A DNA stretch of 64,000 nt from assembly GCF_963877135.1 (NCBI RefSeq), contig NZ_CAWNSW010000092.1, positions 1-64,000 on the forward strand, in the 5' to 3' direction. This document shows positions 54,671 to 62,664 of the stretch, in pieces. Both the position numbers and the translations under genes were made by a program. This DNA comes from Stenomitos frigidus_A. GTDB lineage: Bacteria > Cyanobacteriota > Cyanobacteriia > Leptolyngbyales > Leptolyngbyaceae. The notes under the pieces were generated by a model. That model did no database searches, was not told the DNA's origin, and saw nothing but the letters and a program-made list of their open reading frames with translations. Numbering within the stretch: position 1 is the first letter of the stretch; each line of letters opens with the position of its first letter.

Positions 54671-55354
54671 TTACTCCAAATACTTCGCGAGATTCTTCGC
54701 GTCATCCCCACAATCAGCGATGCCATTACGATACGTCAGATTGAGTTGAACGGTTCCGGACGCTTTCGCTTCACACAGCACTGTTTTTGTGGTGATTTCA
54801 TCTGCAATCCGCTGGGTGTAAACGACCCCGGCATAGCTTTGAGATTTGCAATGAACAGATCTTAAACAGGGACCACTATGACAGCTCGCTTGCAAGAAGG
54901 GTAGCCAGTCATACAGAGAACCCGTACAAAGGCGGCAGTCTGGACGAGTGGTGCCGTACTGAAAAGCAGCATCGGTTGTCGCCCGAACTGAATAGACAAA
55001 CTGTTCACTTGTGGGTTGAAGACCCAGCCCTAGCTTCTGCAAAGAGTCGCTAAATTTACCGTTCTCTAGATAATACGCTTGTTGCGCTCGATTCATTGAG
55101 CCAACCCTCTGCTTCGCTGTCAGGTGAATAACGGCGGCATCCTTCGTATTGGAACAGTTCCATACTCCTGCCCATACCCATAGCCCCAGTATCAGTAGAA
55201 CAAATCCCAACATACGTGATCGCTTGCTGCTTGTGCGGTTAACGAGCAGCACCAGGGTGGTGATGAGCAGCGCTAGGGCAATGATGAGCAACAATAAGGC
55301 AAGCATTGGCAGACTCCAGGAAGGCAGAGGGTGCTGAAAGTCCACCCAGATCAA
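54671..55354 (-). CDS. Type IV pilin-like (G/H family) protein
   Basis: The 227-residue protein has two hydrophobic helices at about 15-38 and 48-66. The domain from about 82 (SMNRAQQAYYLENGKFSDSLQKLGLGL) to the end resembles pilin-like G and H proteins. A classic G/FTLxE prepilin cleavage site is not visible, and several extra cysteines occur (CRLC, CHSGPC). It stays a membrane protein more likely than a pilus subunit. The 147-codon gene region downstream (55364) is 10 nt away on the same strand. Confidence 0.75.
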   Translation of the reverse strand: MIWVDFQHPLPSWSLPMLALLLLIIALALLITTLVLLVNRTSSKRSRMLGFVLLILGLWVWAGVWNCSNTKDAAVIHLTAKQRVGSMNRAQQAYYLENGKFSDSLQKLGLGLQPTSEQFVYSVRATTDAAFQYGTTRPDCRLCTGSLYDWLPFLQASCHSGPCLRSVHCKSQSYAGVVYTQRIADEITTKTVLCEAKASGTVQLNLTYRNGIADCGDDAKNLAKYLE

Positions 55355-55363
55355 TCGCGTCGG

Positions 55364-55690
55364 TTAACCTTCTGGCTGCTGGGGCTTGCGAATGGTGAAG
55401 GAGATGGGTCGCTGACCGGAATGATCGCGCAATGAATCGCGTACTGTCTTCTGTAGTGGCGCTTGTGGCACATTGAGCGATCGCGCCACCGGAGGTTCTT
55501 CTTTCAGCGTTTCTGGTTTCTCGTAGTCCAGATGAAACGGTAGATGGGTAAGTTTGTCATAGTTGGATGCGATTGCCAAAAACGCACCACCCAAAATAAA
55601 AATCGGCAGCGGCAACGAGAAGTGCTGCACCCATTGCAGTGCCTCTGTTGCACCAAATAACAAAACAAAGCAGGTAATCCAAACCTTCAT
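55364..55690 (-). CDS. Small membrane protein of unknown function
   Basis: The product has 108 residues from the ATG at 55690 (MKVWITCFVLLFGATEALQW); the frame is open to 55807 with other ATGs, including one at 55735. Two hydrophobic helices (about 3-20, 23-42) are followed by a basic cytosolic tail rich in P, R and K. No family is known to me. It is 10 nt upstream of the pilin-like gene on the same strand, so the two form a small unit. It lies close to divergent ligA. Confidence 0.65.
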   Translation of the reverse strand: MKVWITCFVLLFGATEALQWVQHFSLPLPIFILGGAFLAIASNYDKLTHLPFHLDYEKPETLKEEPPVARSLNVPQAPLQKTVRDSLRDHSGQRPISFTIRKPQQPEG

Positions 55691-55845
55691 CGCCGAACCC
55701 AGGCTATCCAAAGGGTACACATTACATCGCAGCATACCCGAATTTTTTGTTTTTGACCGCTCAGTCACCGTACCGTGGCACCAAACGCACAGACTCGTCC
55801 TTCGCAACGCTACACTAGGTTCTGAATTTGCTTAGGTCATTGGCG

Positions 55846-58044
55846 ATGGATGCGGCAGCACAACTCACTCCTGACATCGAACAGCGCGTACAAGACTTGC
55901 GGAGACTCCTCTGGCAAGCTAGCTACGAATACTACGTGCTGGATGCTCCCACGATGGATGATGCTGTCTACGATCGGCTTTACTACGAACTGGTAGACCT
56001 AGAAACTCGCTATCCGCAACTGATCGTTCCCGATAGCCCGACCCAGCGCATCGGTGAGCGTCCCAGTAGCCAATTCGTTTCGGTCAAACACAACATTCCG
56101 CTTTACAGCCTGGAAAACGCCTTTGGCAACGAGGATTTAGCGAAGTGGCAAGACCGTTGGCGACGCGTTGCACCCGCTGTCACTGAGTTTGATTACGTCT
56201 GTGAACTGAAGATTGATGGTAATGCGCTGGCACTGACCTACGAGAACGGGATCTTAGTGCGGGGCGTGACGCGTGGCGATGGCATTACCGGAGAAGAGAT
56301 TACGCCAAACGTCAAAGCCATTCGATCGATCCCCCTTCGGCTTAATCTAGACAATCCCCCACCGCTAGTTGAAGTACGCGGCGAAGCCTTCCTACCACTA
56401 TCATCATTCGAGCAAATCAATCAGGAACGCGAACAAGCAGACGAGGCACTCTTTGCCAATCCCCGCAATGCCGCTGCCGGAACCCTCCGACAACTAGACT
56501 CTAAAATCGTCGCTCGTCGCAAACTCGATTTCTTCGCCTACACGCTCTATTTCGGTAGTAGCAAGGTAGAAGTGGCAAAGGCCGTAGAGGAAGCAGGGGG
56601 CGTAGGGGGAGCAGAGGGAGCAGGGGACGATACGGAGTTACGGGGATACGGAGTTACGGAGAAAAAATTAACTCAAAACTCTCTAGCTTGTCCGCGCAAA
56701 GCGCTACTCGAAACTCAAAACTCTCTTCCCCACTCCCAATGGGATTGCCTGGAACTCCTCAAACACATGGGCTTTCGCGTTAACCCAGAGCGACAGCAAT
56801 GCAGCGATTTACAAGCTGTGCAGGACTATTGCGATCGCTGGTCGATCGAGCGCACCCAACTTCGCTACATGACGGATGGTGTGGTTGTAAAAATCAACTC
56901 GTTAGCGCTGCAGCAGCAATTGGGTTTCACACAGAAATTTCCTCGCTGGGCGATCGCCCTCAAATATCCTGCCGAAGAGGCTCCTACGATCGTGGAACGC
57001 ATTAGCGTCAACGTAGGCCGCACCGGAGCCGTGACGCCGCTGGCAGAAATGCGTCCCGTACAGTTGGCCGGTACTACCGTGGCAAGAGCAACGTTACACA
57101 ACAGCGATCGCATTGCCGAACTCGATATCCGTGCGGGTGATACCGTCATTGTGCGCAAAGCAGGCGAAATTATTCCCGAAGTGGTGCGCGTTCTCTATGA
57201 CTTGCGACCTGATGGCACAGAGCCCTATCAGATGCCGACTCATTGCCCAGAGTGTGGACAGCTTCTGGTTAAACCGATCGATGAAGCTGTCACCCGCTGT
57301 ATCAATGCGTCCTGCCCCGCCATTCTACGTGGCGCACTGGTGCATTGGGCCTCCCGTCAGGCGCTCGATATTAACGGCTTAGGCGAAAAGCTTGTGCTGC
57401 AATTTGTGGATACTGGGCTGGTGGAGTCGGTCGCTGACTTATATGACATCACGGTCGATCGCCTGCTGCTTCTGGAGCGAATGGGCAAAAAGTCTGCCGA
57501 AAAGTTGGTGCAGGCGATCGAGGCCTCCAAGCAGCAACCCTGGTCACGAGTTCTGTATGGGCTGGGCATTCGTCATGTGGGCAGCGTCAATGCGCAAATT
57601 CTGACCCAGCGTTTTGCCAGTGTAGAGGCATTAGCAGCGGCCGATGTGGGCGCGATCGCAACGGTTTTTGGTATTGGCAGCGAAATCGCTCAATCAGTTT
57701 ATGACTGGTTTCAAAATCCCAGCAACCAGCAACTAATCAAACGCCTACAAGCAGCTGGACTACAGTTTGTCGGCGAAGTGCTGCCACCCGCTCCAGCCAA
57801 TAGCTCGATTACAGGCAAAACCTTTGTCGTCACCGGCACCTTGCCCACGCTCAAGCGTGACGAAGCAAAAGCCATGATTCAGGCAGCAGGCGGCAAGATT
57901 ACCGATTCTGTTAGCAAACGCACTGATTATTTGGTGGTGGGAGAGGATGCAGGCTCCAAACTCGCAAAAGCGGGGTTACTAGGCATTGCCCAATTATCTG
58001 AGGCAGAGCTACTAGAACTATTGGCTGTAGAATTGGAGGGCTAA
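55846..58044 (+). CDS. ligA: NAD-dependent DNA ligase
   Basis: LigA seals nicks in replication and repair. The product has 732 residues from the ATG at 55846. The adenylation lysine is K122 in LKIDG. The domains are the Ia helices, adenylation domain, OB fold, a C4 zinc finger (CPECGQLL...CINASCP), helix-hairpin-helix repeats, and a C-terminal BRCT domain (GKTFVVTGTLP). A low-complexity insert of about 55 residues (about 240-297) lies between the adenylation domain and the conserved LELLKHMGFRVNP. It carries the heptamer repeats found elsewhere. No change to any catalytic residue is seen. Confidence 0.96.
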   Translation: MDAAAQLTPDIEQRVQDLRRLLWQASYEYYVLDAPTMDDAVYDRLYYELVDLETRYPQLIVPDSPTQRIGERPSSQFVSVKHNIPLYSLENAFGNEDLAKWQDRWRRVAPAVTEFDYVCELKIDGNALALTYENGILVRGVTRGDGITGEEITPNVKAIRSIPLRLNLDNPPPLVEVRGEAFLPLSSFEQINQEREQADEALFANPRNAAAGTLRQLDSKIVARRKLDFFAYTLYFGSSKVEVAKAVEEAGGVGGAEGAGDDTELRGYGVTEKKLTQNSLACPRKALLETQNSLPHSQWDCLELLKHMGFRVNPERQQCSDLQAVQDYCDRWSIERTQLRYMTDGVVVKINSLALQQQLGFTQKFPRWAIALKYPAEEAPTIVERISVNVGRTGAVTPLAEMRPVQLAGTTVARATLHNSDRIAELDIRAGDTVIVRKAGEIIPEVVRVLYDLRPDGTEPYQMPTHCPECGQLLVKPIDEAVTRCINASCPAILRGALVHWASRQALDINGLGEKLVLQFVDTGLVESVADLYDITVDRLLLLERMGKKSAEKLVQAIEASKQQPWSRVLYGLGIRHVGSVNAQILTQRFASVEALAAADVGAIATVFGIGSEIAQSVYDWFQNPSNQQLIKRLQAAGLQFVGEVLPPAPANSSITGKTFVVTGTLPTLKRDEAKAMIQAAGGKITDSVSKRTDYLVVGEDAGSKLAKAGLLGIAQLSEAELLELLAVELEG
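56565..56734 (+). repeat. Repeat-derived insert in ligA
   Basis: A purine-rich GGGGGAGCAGAGGGAGC tract is followed by GATACGGAGTTACGG units. At 56670-56726 comes a composite of AACTCAAAACTC arms around a 15-nt core. All are in frame within ligA. Confidence 0.8.
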
Positions 58045-58233
58045 GGATGAGGGGAGGGAGGGGAGAGTGGGAAGAGCTTGTGGCTCAGGAGGCTGAGTTT
58101 TGAGTTCGGCGTGGCTTTCACCCCCGCATCCCGCATCCCCCGCAGTTCCTGCCACCGACCTCCTACGTTCGTGTTCGTCGGTGCCTTGATTGGGAACACT
58201 AGAGGCACCGATCGGCATTCCTTGCGGTAATTC

Positions 58234-59031
58234 ATGAGCAAGCGCACAGGTAAAAAAGCAGCTCCATCCGAGTCGTCAAGCGCTGAAAGTATTCTCTCGA
58301 TGCTTCCTCCAGAAGCACAGCAATGGGCAGAGAGCTTGCCCTGGAAACAGCGTCGCTTTGTGTTATCACTCTGTCATCTGATGTGTGCCGCTTCGCCTGA
58401 AATGCAAGCTGGCTTTTTGGATGATTACACCGCTGATGGCTTAATCTCAAAAGTCCTGGAAGATCGAGATACCAAACAAAAAGTTAGCCGTTACCTAGAA
58501 GAATTTAACGTCAACACAGAGCTGGATACGATCGCGCTTAGAAGCTACATTCGACAGTTTTATATTCACTCTGCTCAAGATGTGAGGGGTCAACCTGACC
58601 TTTATCTAGAATCGGCACTAAAGCTAGTGATGAGCAATACAGAGCGCAATAATGTGTTCAACTACATCCTGGGTTTTGAGCTGATCAAAATGATGTTTCG
58701 GATGAGCTGGTTTCAGCATGAGAAGCTTTACCGCTTGCAACGCAACCAGGATGAATTTATCAATACCTACATTCGCCCCATTCAACATACGCATAAAATC
58801 AACCGCATCATCGTGCCAAAAGACGAACGGCTGTTTTTTGCGCGACGCGATTATTTTGTGCAAAAACCCGTCATTGGCGAAAAAAAGTTAGTTGAGCTGG
58901 CGATCGCCACATTTACAACCGAAACCACCACCAATTTTGGTTTCTCCATCATTCGACATTCTCAATCGCTGGTTTTCGACTACGACTACATCTTTGGAGC
59001 CGAGCAAGAAGTGTTGTCTTACACCGAATAA
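58234..59031 (+). CDS. Cyanobacterial conserved protein of unknown function
   Basis: The 265-residue, mostly helical protein has conserved-looking segments LPPEAQQWAESLPWKQRRFVLSLCHL and IHSAQDVRGQPDLYLESALKLV. Homologues are often labelled cobyrinic acid a,c-diamide synthase in databases, from my knowledge of such annotations. I see no glutamine amidotransferase or P-loop motif to support that, so I treat it as unknown. There is no signal peptide. A heptamer-rich spacer separates it from ligA. Confidence 0.8.
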   Translation: MSKRTGKKAAPSESSSAESILSMLPPEAQQWAESLPWKQRRFVLSLCHLMCAASPEMQAGFLDDYTADGLISKVLEDRDTKQKVSRYLEEFNVNTELDTIALRSYIRQFYIHSAQDVRGQPDLYLESALKLVMSNTERNNVFNYILGFELIKMMFRMSWFQHEKLYRLQRNQDEFINTYIRPIQHTHKINRIIVPKDERLFFARRDYFVQKPVIGEKKLVELAIATFTTETTTNFGFSIIRHSQSLVFDYDYIFGAEQEVLSYTE

Positions 59032-59114
59032 GACCCAACCGTCAGCCATTGGCTTTTCTCTGTTGGCTGATCTCTATCCTTCAGGCCGTGAAAAGGCTGA
59101 CCGCTAGTAGCTGA

Positions 59115-59162
59115 GCACTGCCTATCGTAGCGCTCTTTAAAAAGCGCTACGATAGGCAGTGC
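59115..59162. repeat. 20-bp perfect inverted repeat before DUF4333 gene
   Basis: The arms at 59115-59134 and 59143-59162 are exact complements around an 8-nt A/T loop, ending 16 nt before the DUF4333 ATG. There is no T run after either arm. It could end the upstream transcript, or hide the ribosome-binding site of the lipoprotein gene. Confidence 0.85.
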
Positions 59163-59178
59163 ACCAGAGAGCGTATTC

Positions 59179-59811
59179 ATGAGTCAGCCTTACAGTTCCG
59201 AAACGGGAGCGCGATCGCACCCCCTTCGCGTTAGTAGCAGTCAGCGGTGGGTGAGTTTGACAGTGGTGCTCTCCACCATCACCCTTTTAGCAAGCTGTAC
59301 CAATCAACCGCAGGCAACTAATGGGAACGTTTCGCCCAGCCCATCGGCGTCCCCAGCGCTAACCCCTAGCCCTGCAGCCACCAGCAAATCGCCAGCAACA
59401 AAAGACCTAGAGAGTCGCTTGAGTAAGGCGTTTACAGATACGACCAAGGTGCCTCTGGACTCCGTTGATTGTCCGGTACAGTTTGATGTCAAGGCGGGGA
59501 ATCGCTTTAACTGTCAGGCCACGTCTGAGGGGCAGAACTTCGCGATCGCGGTGGAATTGACGAATCCAGACGGTCAGTTTCAGTGGAATACCAAAAGCTT
59601 ATTAGTCCTGTCAAAACTCGAGCAGTTTATCCAGACTCGCATTCGTGATAAAGGTGGGCCAGACGTTACAGCCAATTGTGGCGGTAAGATTCGCGTTGCT
59701 CAACCAGGAGACACCTTTGAGTGCAAAGTAACAGGCGCTCAAGCGCAATCGCGATCGGCTCAAGTAAAGGTTAAGGATGAACAGGGCAGCGTCGATATTT
59801 CCTTGCGTTAA
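59179..59811 (+). CDS. DUF4333 lipoprotein
   Basis: The 210-residue protein has a lipoprotein signal ending LLASC (lipid cysteine at about 41), so the mature protein is envelope-anchored. A Pro/Ser/Ala linker (about 45-80) follows. Two DUF4333-like units (about 82-135 and 145-205) share the pattern VDCP-QFDVKAGNRFNC and VTANCGGKIRV-PGDTFEC, each with two conserved cysteines that could form disulfides. The function is unknown. The hairpin upstream may affect translation. Confidence 0.85.
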   Translation: MSQPYSSETGARSHPLRVSSSQRWVSLTVVLSTITLLASCTNQPQATNGNVSPSPSASPALTPSPAATSKSPATKDLESRLSKAFTDTTKVPLDSVDCPVQFDVKAGNRFNCQATSEGQNFAIAVELTNPDGQFQWNTKSLLVLSKLEQFIQTRIRDKGGPDVTANCGGKIRVAQPGDTFECKVTGAQAQSRSAQVKVKDEQGSVDISLR

Positions 59812-59974
59812 GAACGTGAGATTCCTTCACAGTATGGTAAGTAGCGGTTGCGGATCTTGATCCTGTGTTAATCTAGTTTCCAGAGTTTGATTCGGTTGCG
59901 GTGTTTGTTCTTGGTTTCAGCAGGCTTCTCTCCGGATTTAAACCTCCATACTTATCACTCTCCGGAGATACTCC

Positions 59975-60295
59975 ATGTCAATCTATGTAGGCAACCTTTC
60001 CTACGCCGTTACGCAAGAAGACCTTAGCGCCATCTTTGCAGAGTATGGCACTGTAAAGCGTGTCCAACTCCCCACTGATCGCGAAACGGGTCGCCCTCGT
60101 GGCTTTGGTTTTGTCGAGATGGAAACCGACGCTGAAGAGACCGCTGCGATCGAAGCCTTGGACGGTGCAGAATGGATGGGTCGTGATCTCAAAGTGAACA
60201 AGGCTCGTCCACGCGAAGATCGGAAACCATCCGGTGGCGGCACGGGTAGCAGAGGCTATTCCAGCAGCAGAGGCGGCGGCTACTCAGATCACTAA
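59975..60295 (+). CDS. RRM RNA-binding protein (Rbp type)
   Basis: The 106-residue protein has one RNA recognition motif with RNP2 IYVGNL (3-8) and RNP1 RGFGFVEM (42-49). A Gly/Ser/Arg-rich tail (about 86-106) places it with cold-inducible cyanobacterial RbpA-type proteins. Its leader is about 160 nt with no frame, which fits post-transcriptional or cold control. The rpsU gene follows 95 nt later, the known cyanobacterial rbp-rpsU arrangement. Confidence 0.95.
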   Translation: MSIYVGNLSYAVTQEDLSAIFAEYGTVKRVQLPTDRETGRPRGFGFVEMETDAEETAAIEALDGAEWMGRDLKVNKARPREDRKPSGGGTGSRGYSSSRGGGYSDH

Positions 60296-60320
60296 GTTAC
60301 GTTTAAAAACACTGTACTTG

Positions 60321-60364
60321 CTCCAGCGAGACTCCCTTGTTTGGTGAGTTGTGCTGGAGTCTTT
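60321..60364 (+). terminator. Terminator-like hairpin between rbp and rpsU
   Basis: The arms CTCCAGC (60321-60327) and GCTGGAG (60353-60359) are followed by TCTTTT. It is a weak terminator, likely partial, so rpsU may be read through from the RRM gene. Confidence 0.6.
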
Positions 60365-60390
60365 TATGGAGCTAAGGCTCAGAGGATTGA

Positions 60391-60567
60391 ATGACTCAGG
60401 TAGTTTTAGGTGAGAACGAAGGCATTGAGTCGGCTTTACGTCGATTCAAACGCCAGGTGTCCAAAGCGGGCATCTTTGCAGATATCAAGCGCTTGCGGCA
60501 ATTTGAAACCCCGATCGAAAAGCGTAAGCGTAAAGCGATTGCTAAGCGCAAGCGTCGCTTTAAGTAA
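60391..60567 (+). CDS. rpsU: 30S ribosomal protein S21
   Basis: The 58-residue protein reads MTQVVLGENEGIESALRRF, then KRQVSKAGIFADIKRLRQF, and ends in a Lys/Arg-rich helix (KRKRKAIAKRKRRFK). This is S21, which helps the 30S subunit select mRNA starts. The ATG is at 60391 and the TAA at 60565. It follows the RRM gene, a cyanobacterial pairing. It is easily missed because it is short. Confidence 0.95.
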   Translation: MTQVVLGENEGIESALRRFKRQVSKAGIFADIKRLRQFETPIEKRKRKAIAKRKRRFK

Positions 60568-60724
60568 GGGCAATAAAAAATAAGCTCAAGCTTTGTGGGG
60601 CCTGCTTAACAGTATCGTTGCGTCACTAGTAATGGTGCTGCTTAACCTATTGGCGCATTTGGAATTTTTATTCACTGTTCTCAGTAGAAGTGTTGAGAAA
60701 AGTATAAGTATCTGGAAACGATGC

Positions 60725-61552
60725 TTAGCTGAGCCGCTTTTGTTCACTCCGATAGCGAACGAACTCTGCAACAAAGAAAATTAAGCCAGAGGCCAGGATC
60801 AGAACGACGCTAAGAGCATTGATATCTGGTTTGACGCCTGTGCGAATACGGCTGAAGATTTCCATGGGCAATGTGTTGGTGCCACCACCCGCCGTAAAGC
60901 TGGCAATGAGAAAATCATCCATGCTGAGCACAAAGGCTAACAGGCAACCAGAGACGATCGCTGGCATCAACTCTGGTAGAAGTACTTGCATGAATGCTTG
61001 CCCTGGAGTTGCGCCCAAATCGAGCGCGGCTTCTTCTAAATGTGGATTCAGGTTCGTGAGGCGTGTGGACACCACTAACGCGACGTAAGCCAAGCAAAAA
61101 ACGACGTGTGCCGCTACAACAGTCCATAAGCTCAGTTGAATCATGCCCCCACTAAACGGGATCGCCACTGCTGCCAGAAAGACCAGTGTCGAAACGGCGA
61201 TCGCAATATCTGGAATAATCAGCGGTAGGTAAGACACCCCTCGATACAGGCTCTTACCTGGGAAATGGTAGCGTGCCAAGCCTACTGCCATCAGCGTGCC
61301 AATCACTGCTGCAATGCCAACCGCAAAAAAGGCCACGGTCAGGCTATCTCCCAAAGCTGAGAGAATGCGACTGTCGTTGAAGAACTTGTGATACCACTCC
61401 AGCGTAAACCCCTGCCAACCAGCACTGTAAGGTGATTGGTTAAAGCTGTAAACCGTCAGCACCAGAATGGGCAGATACATAAAGCCAAACATCATCAGTG
61501 AGAAGACTGCCTGCCAGGTGAGGGGAGATTTAGGCTTAGGGGTAGCTGTCAT
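60725..61552 (-). CDS. potC: Polyamine ABC transporter permease (PotC type)
   Basis: The 275-residue inner-membrane permease has six helices. The EAA loop that contacts the ATPase reads EEAALDLGATPGQAFMQVLLPELMP. The N terminus (1-15) is polar, then MMFGFMYLPILVLTVYSFN opens the first helix. It is the second permease of the spermidine/putrescine importer and the last gene of the set (gap 87 nt after potB). The frame is complete. Confidence 0.9.
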   Translation of the reverse strand: MTATPKPKSPLTWQAVFSLMMFGFMYLPILVLTVYSFNQSPYSAGWQGFTLEWYHKFFNDSRILSALGDSLTVAFFAVGIAAVIGTLMAVGLARYHFPGKSLYRGVSYLPLIIPDIAIAVSTLVFLAAVAIPFSGGMIQLSLWTVVAAHVVFCLAYVALVVSTRLTNLNPHLEEAALDLGATPGQAFMQVLLPELMPAIVSGCLLAFVLSMDDFLIASFTAGGGTNTLPMEIFSRIRTGVKPDINALSVVLILASGLIFFVAEFVRYRSEQKRLS

Positions 61553-61639
61553 GAAGGAAGAGGGGTAGATGAGTGGGAGAAGACAAGTTTTGTTTTGAGG
61601 CGTTCCAGATTGAAATTGATTCTGACTACTGACTCCACC

Positions 61640-62536
61640 TTAAACATTACTCGCACTGCGATCACCGTACTTCAACAGAAGTGCGATCGCCAGGCTGACT
61701 GCCAGAATCAGTAAGCTGCTCAGAGCTGAACCAAAGCCCCAGTTTTGGGTTGCGCCGAGAAATTGATTGTAAATCAGGCGCGCCGCCGTCATACTGGACG
61801 CACCGCCTAAGAGCTCTGGATCAACAAAGTCGCCCAAACCAGTAATAAACACCAGTAGGGCACCAGCGGTAATGCCTGGTAGGGTTTGTGGCACTGTTAC
61901 TCGCCAAAAGACTTGTGACGGTGCTGCGCCCAGATCAGCCGCCGCTTCGAGCAGTTGTCGATCGAGTTTTTCCAGCGACGCATACAGAATCAGCACCATA
62001 TAGGGCAACAAACTGTAGCTCATGCCAACGAGCACAGCGGGACTGCGATTGAGAATGTCGAACGAGGGCAGTCCCACCCCATTCAGCAGTGAGTTAATGA
62101 CACCTGTTGGCCGCAGAATGGTGATCCAGGCATAGGAGCGCAGGAGTGAGGATGTCCACAGCGGCAAGACAAAGCCAACAAGGAGTAGATTTTGCCAGCG
62201 TTTTGGCACCATGACTGCAATCCAGTACGCGACAGGAAACCCCAGCAGCAAACAAATGATTGTCGTACCCAGCGCAAAAAACAGCGATCGCCCCAGCACC
62301 TGCAGGTAAATTGGCTGAAAAATCAACGCGTAATTGTCTAATCCCGAAGGGTTGACGACCTGTCCGGGTCGGATTCCAGGCACTAGACTGAGTTCCAGAA
62401 TGAGCAGGGTCGGAATCACTAACAGCAAACCCAGCCAGATGCCTGTTGGTCCCAGCAGCAGCAGTGGTTCCGCCCATTTTGGCAGTGCGCGATCGGGAGG
62501 AGCGTTGGATGCAGTAGAGGACGATGCTGGGGACAT
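61640..62536 (-). CDS. potB: Polyamine ABC transporter permease (PotB type)
   Basis: The product has 298 residues from the ATG at 62536 (MSPASSSTASNAPPDR). The open frame upstream reads through the GAGTTTT repeats and is not part of the gene. It has six helices with the EAA loop EAAADLGAAPSQVFWRVTVPQTLPG. It pairs with PotC in the inner membrane. A repeat block (62551-62620) lies where the leader between potD and potB should be, so coupling may be affected. Confidence 0.9.
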   Translation of the reverse strand: MSPASSSTASNAPPDRALPKWAEPLLLLGPTGIWLGLLLVIPTLLILELSLVPGIRPGQVVNPSGLDNYALIFQPIYLQVLGRSLFFALGTTIICLLLGFPVAYWIAVMVPKRWQNLLLVGFVLPLWTSSLLRSYAWITILRPTGVINSLLNGVGLPSFDILNRSPAVLVGMSYSLLPYMVLILYASLEKLDRQLLEAAADLGAAPSQVFWRVTVPQTLPGITAGALLVFITGLGDFVDPELLGGASSMTAARLIYNQFLGATQNWGFGSALSSLLILAVSLAIALLLKYGDRSASNV

Positions 62537-62550
62537 GAGAAGTAAGGGGT

Positions 62551-62620
62551 GAGTTTTGAGTTTTGAGTTTTGAGTTTTGAGTAGCACTTCGTGCCGCTAC
62601 GCTAGAGAGTTTTGAGTTTG
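62551..62620 (-). repeat. Composite heptamer element before potB
   Basis: Four tandem GAGTTTT units (62551-62578) are followed by GTAGC...GCTAC with the core ending GCTAGAGAGTTTTGAGTT. In the coding direction it has the same layout as the element at 56670-56726 in ligA: AACTCAAAACTCTCTAGC, about 15 nt, then GCTACTC. Confidence 0.85.
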
Positions 62621-62664
62621 CCTCCTGTCTCCTGACTCTAACGACCAACCACTAAAAACTACTT

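Noticed and set aside
58234..59031. Naming the gene cobyrinic acid a,c-diamide synthase
   Set aside because: No amidotransferase or ATP-binding motif is visible; the label looks like database carry-over.
60593..60784. 63-codon hydrophobic plus-strand frame after rpsU
   Set aside because: It overlaps the potC C-terminal end in antisense and lacks a ribosome-binding site; its hydrophobic bias is not enough.
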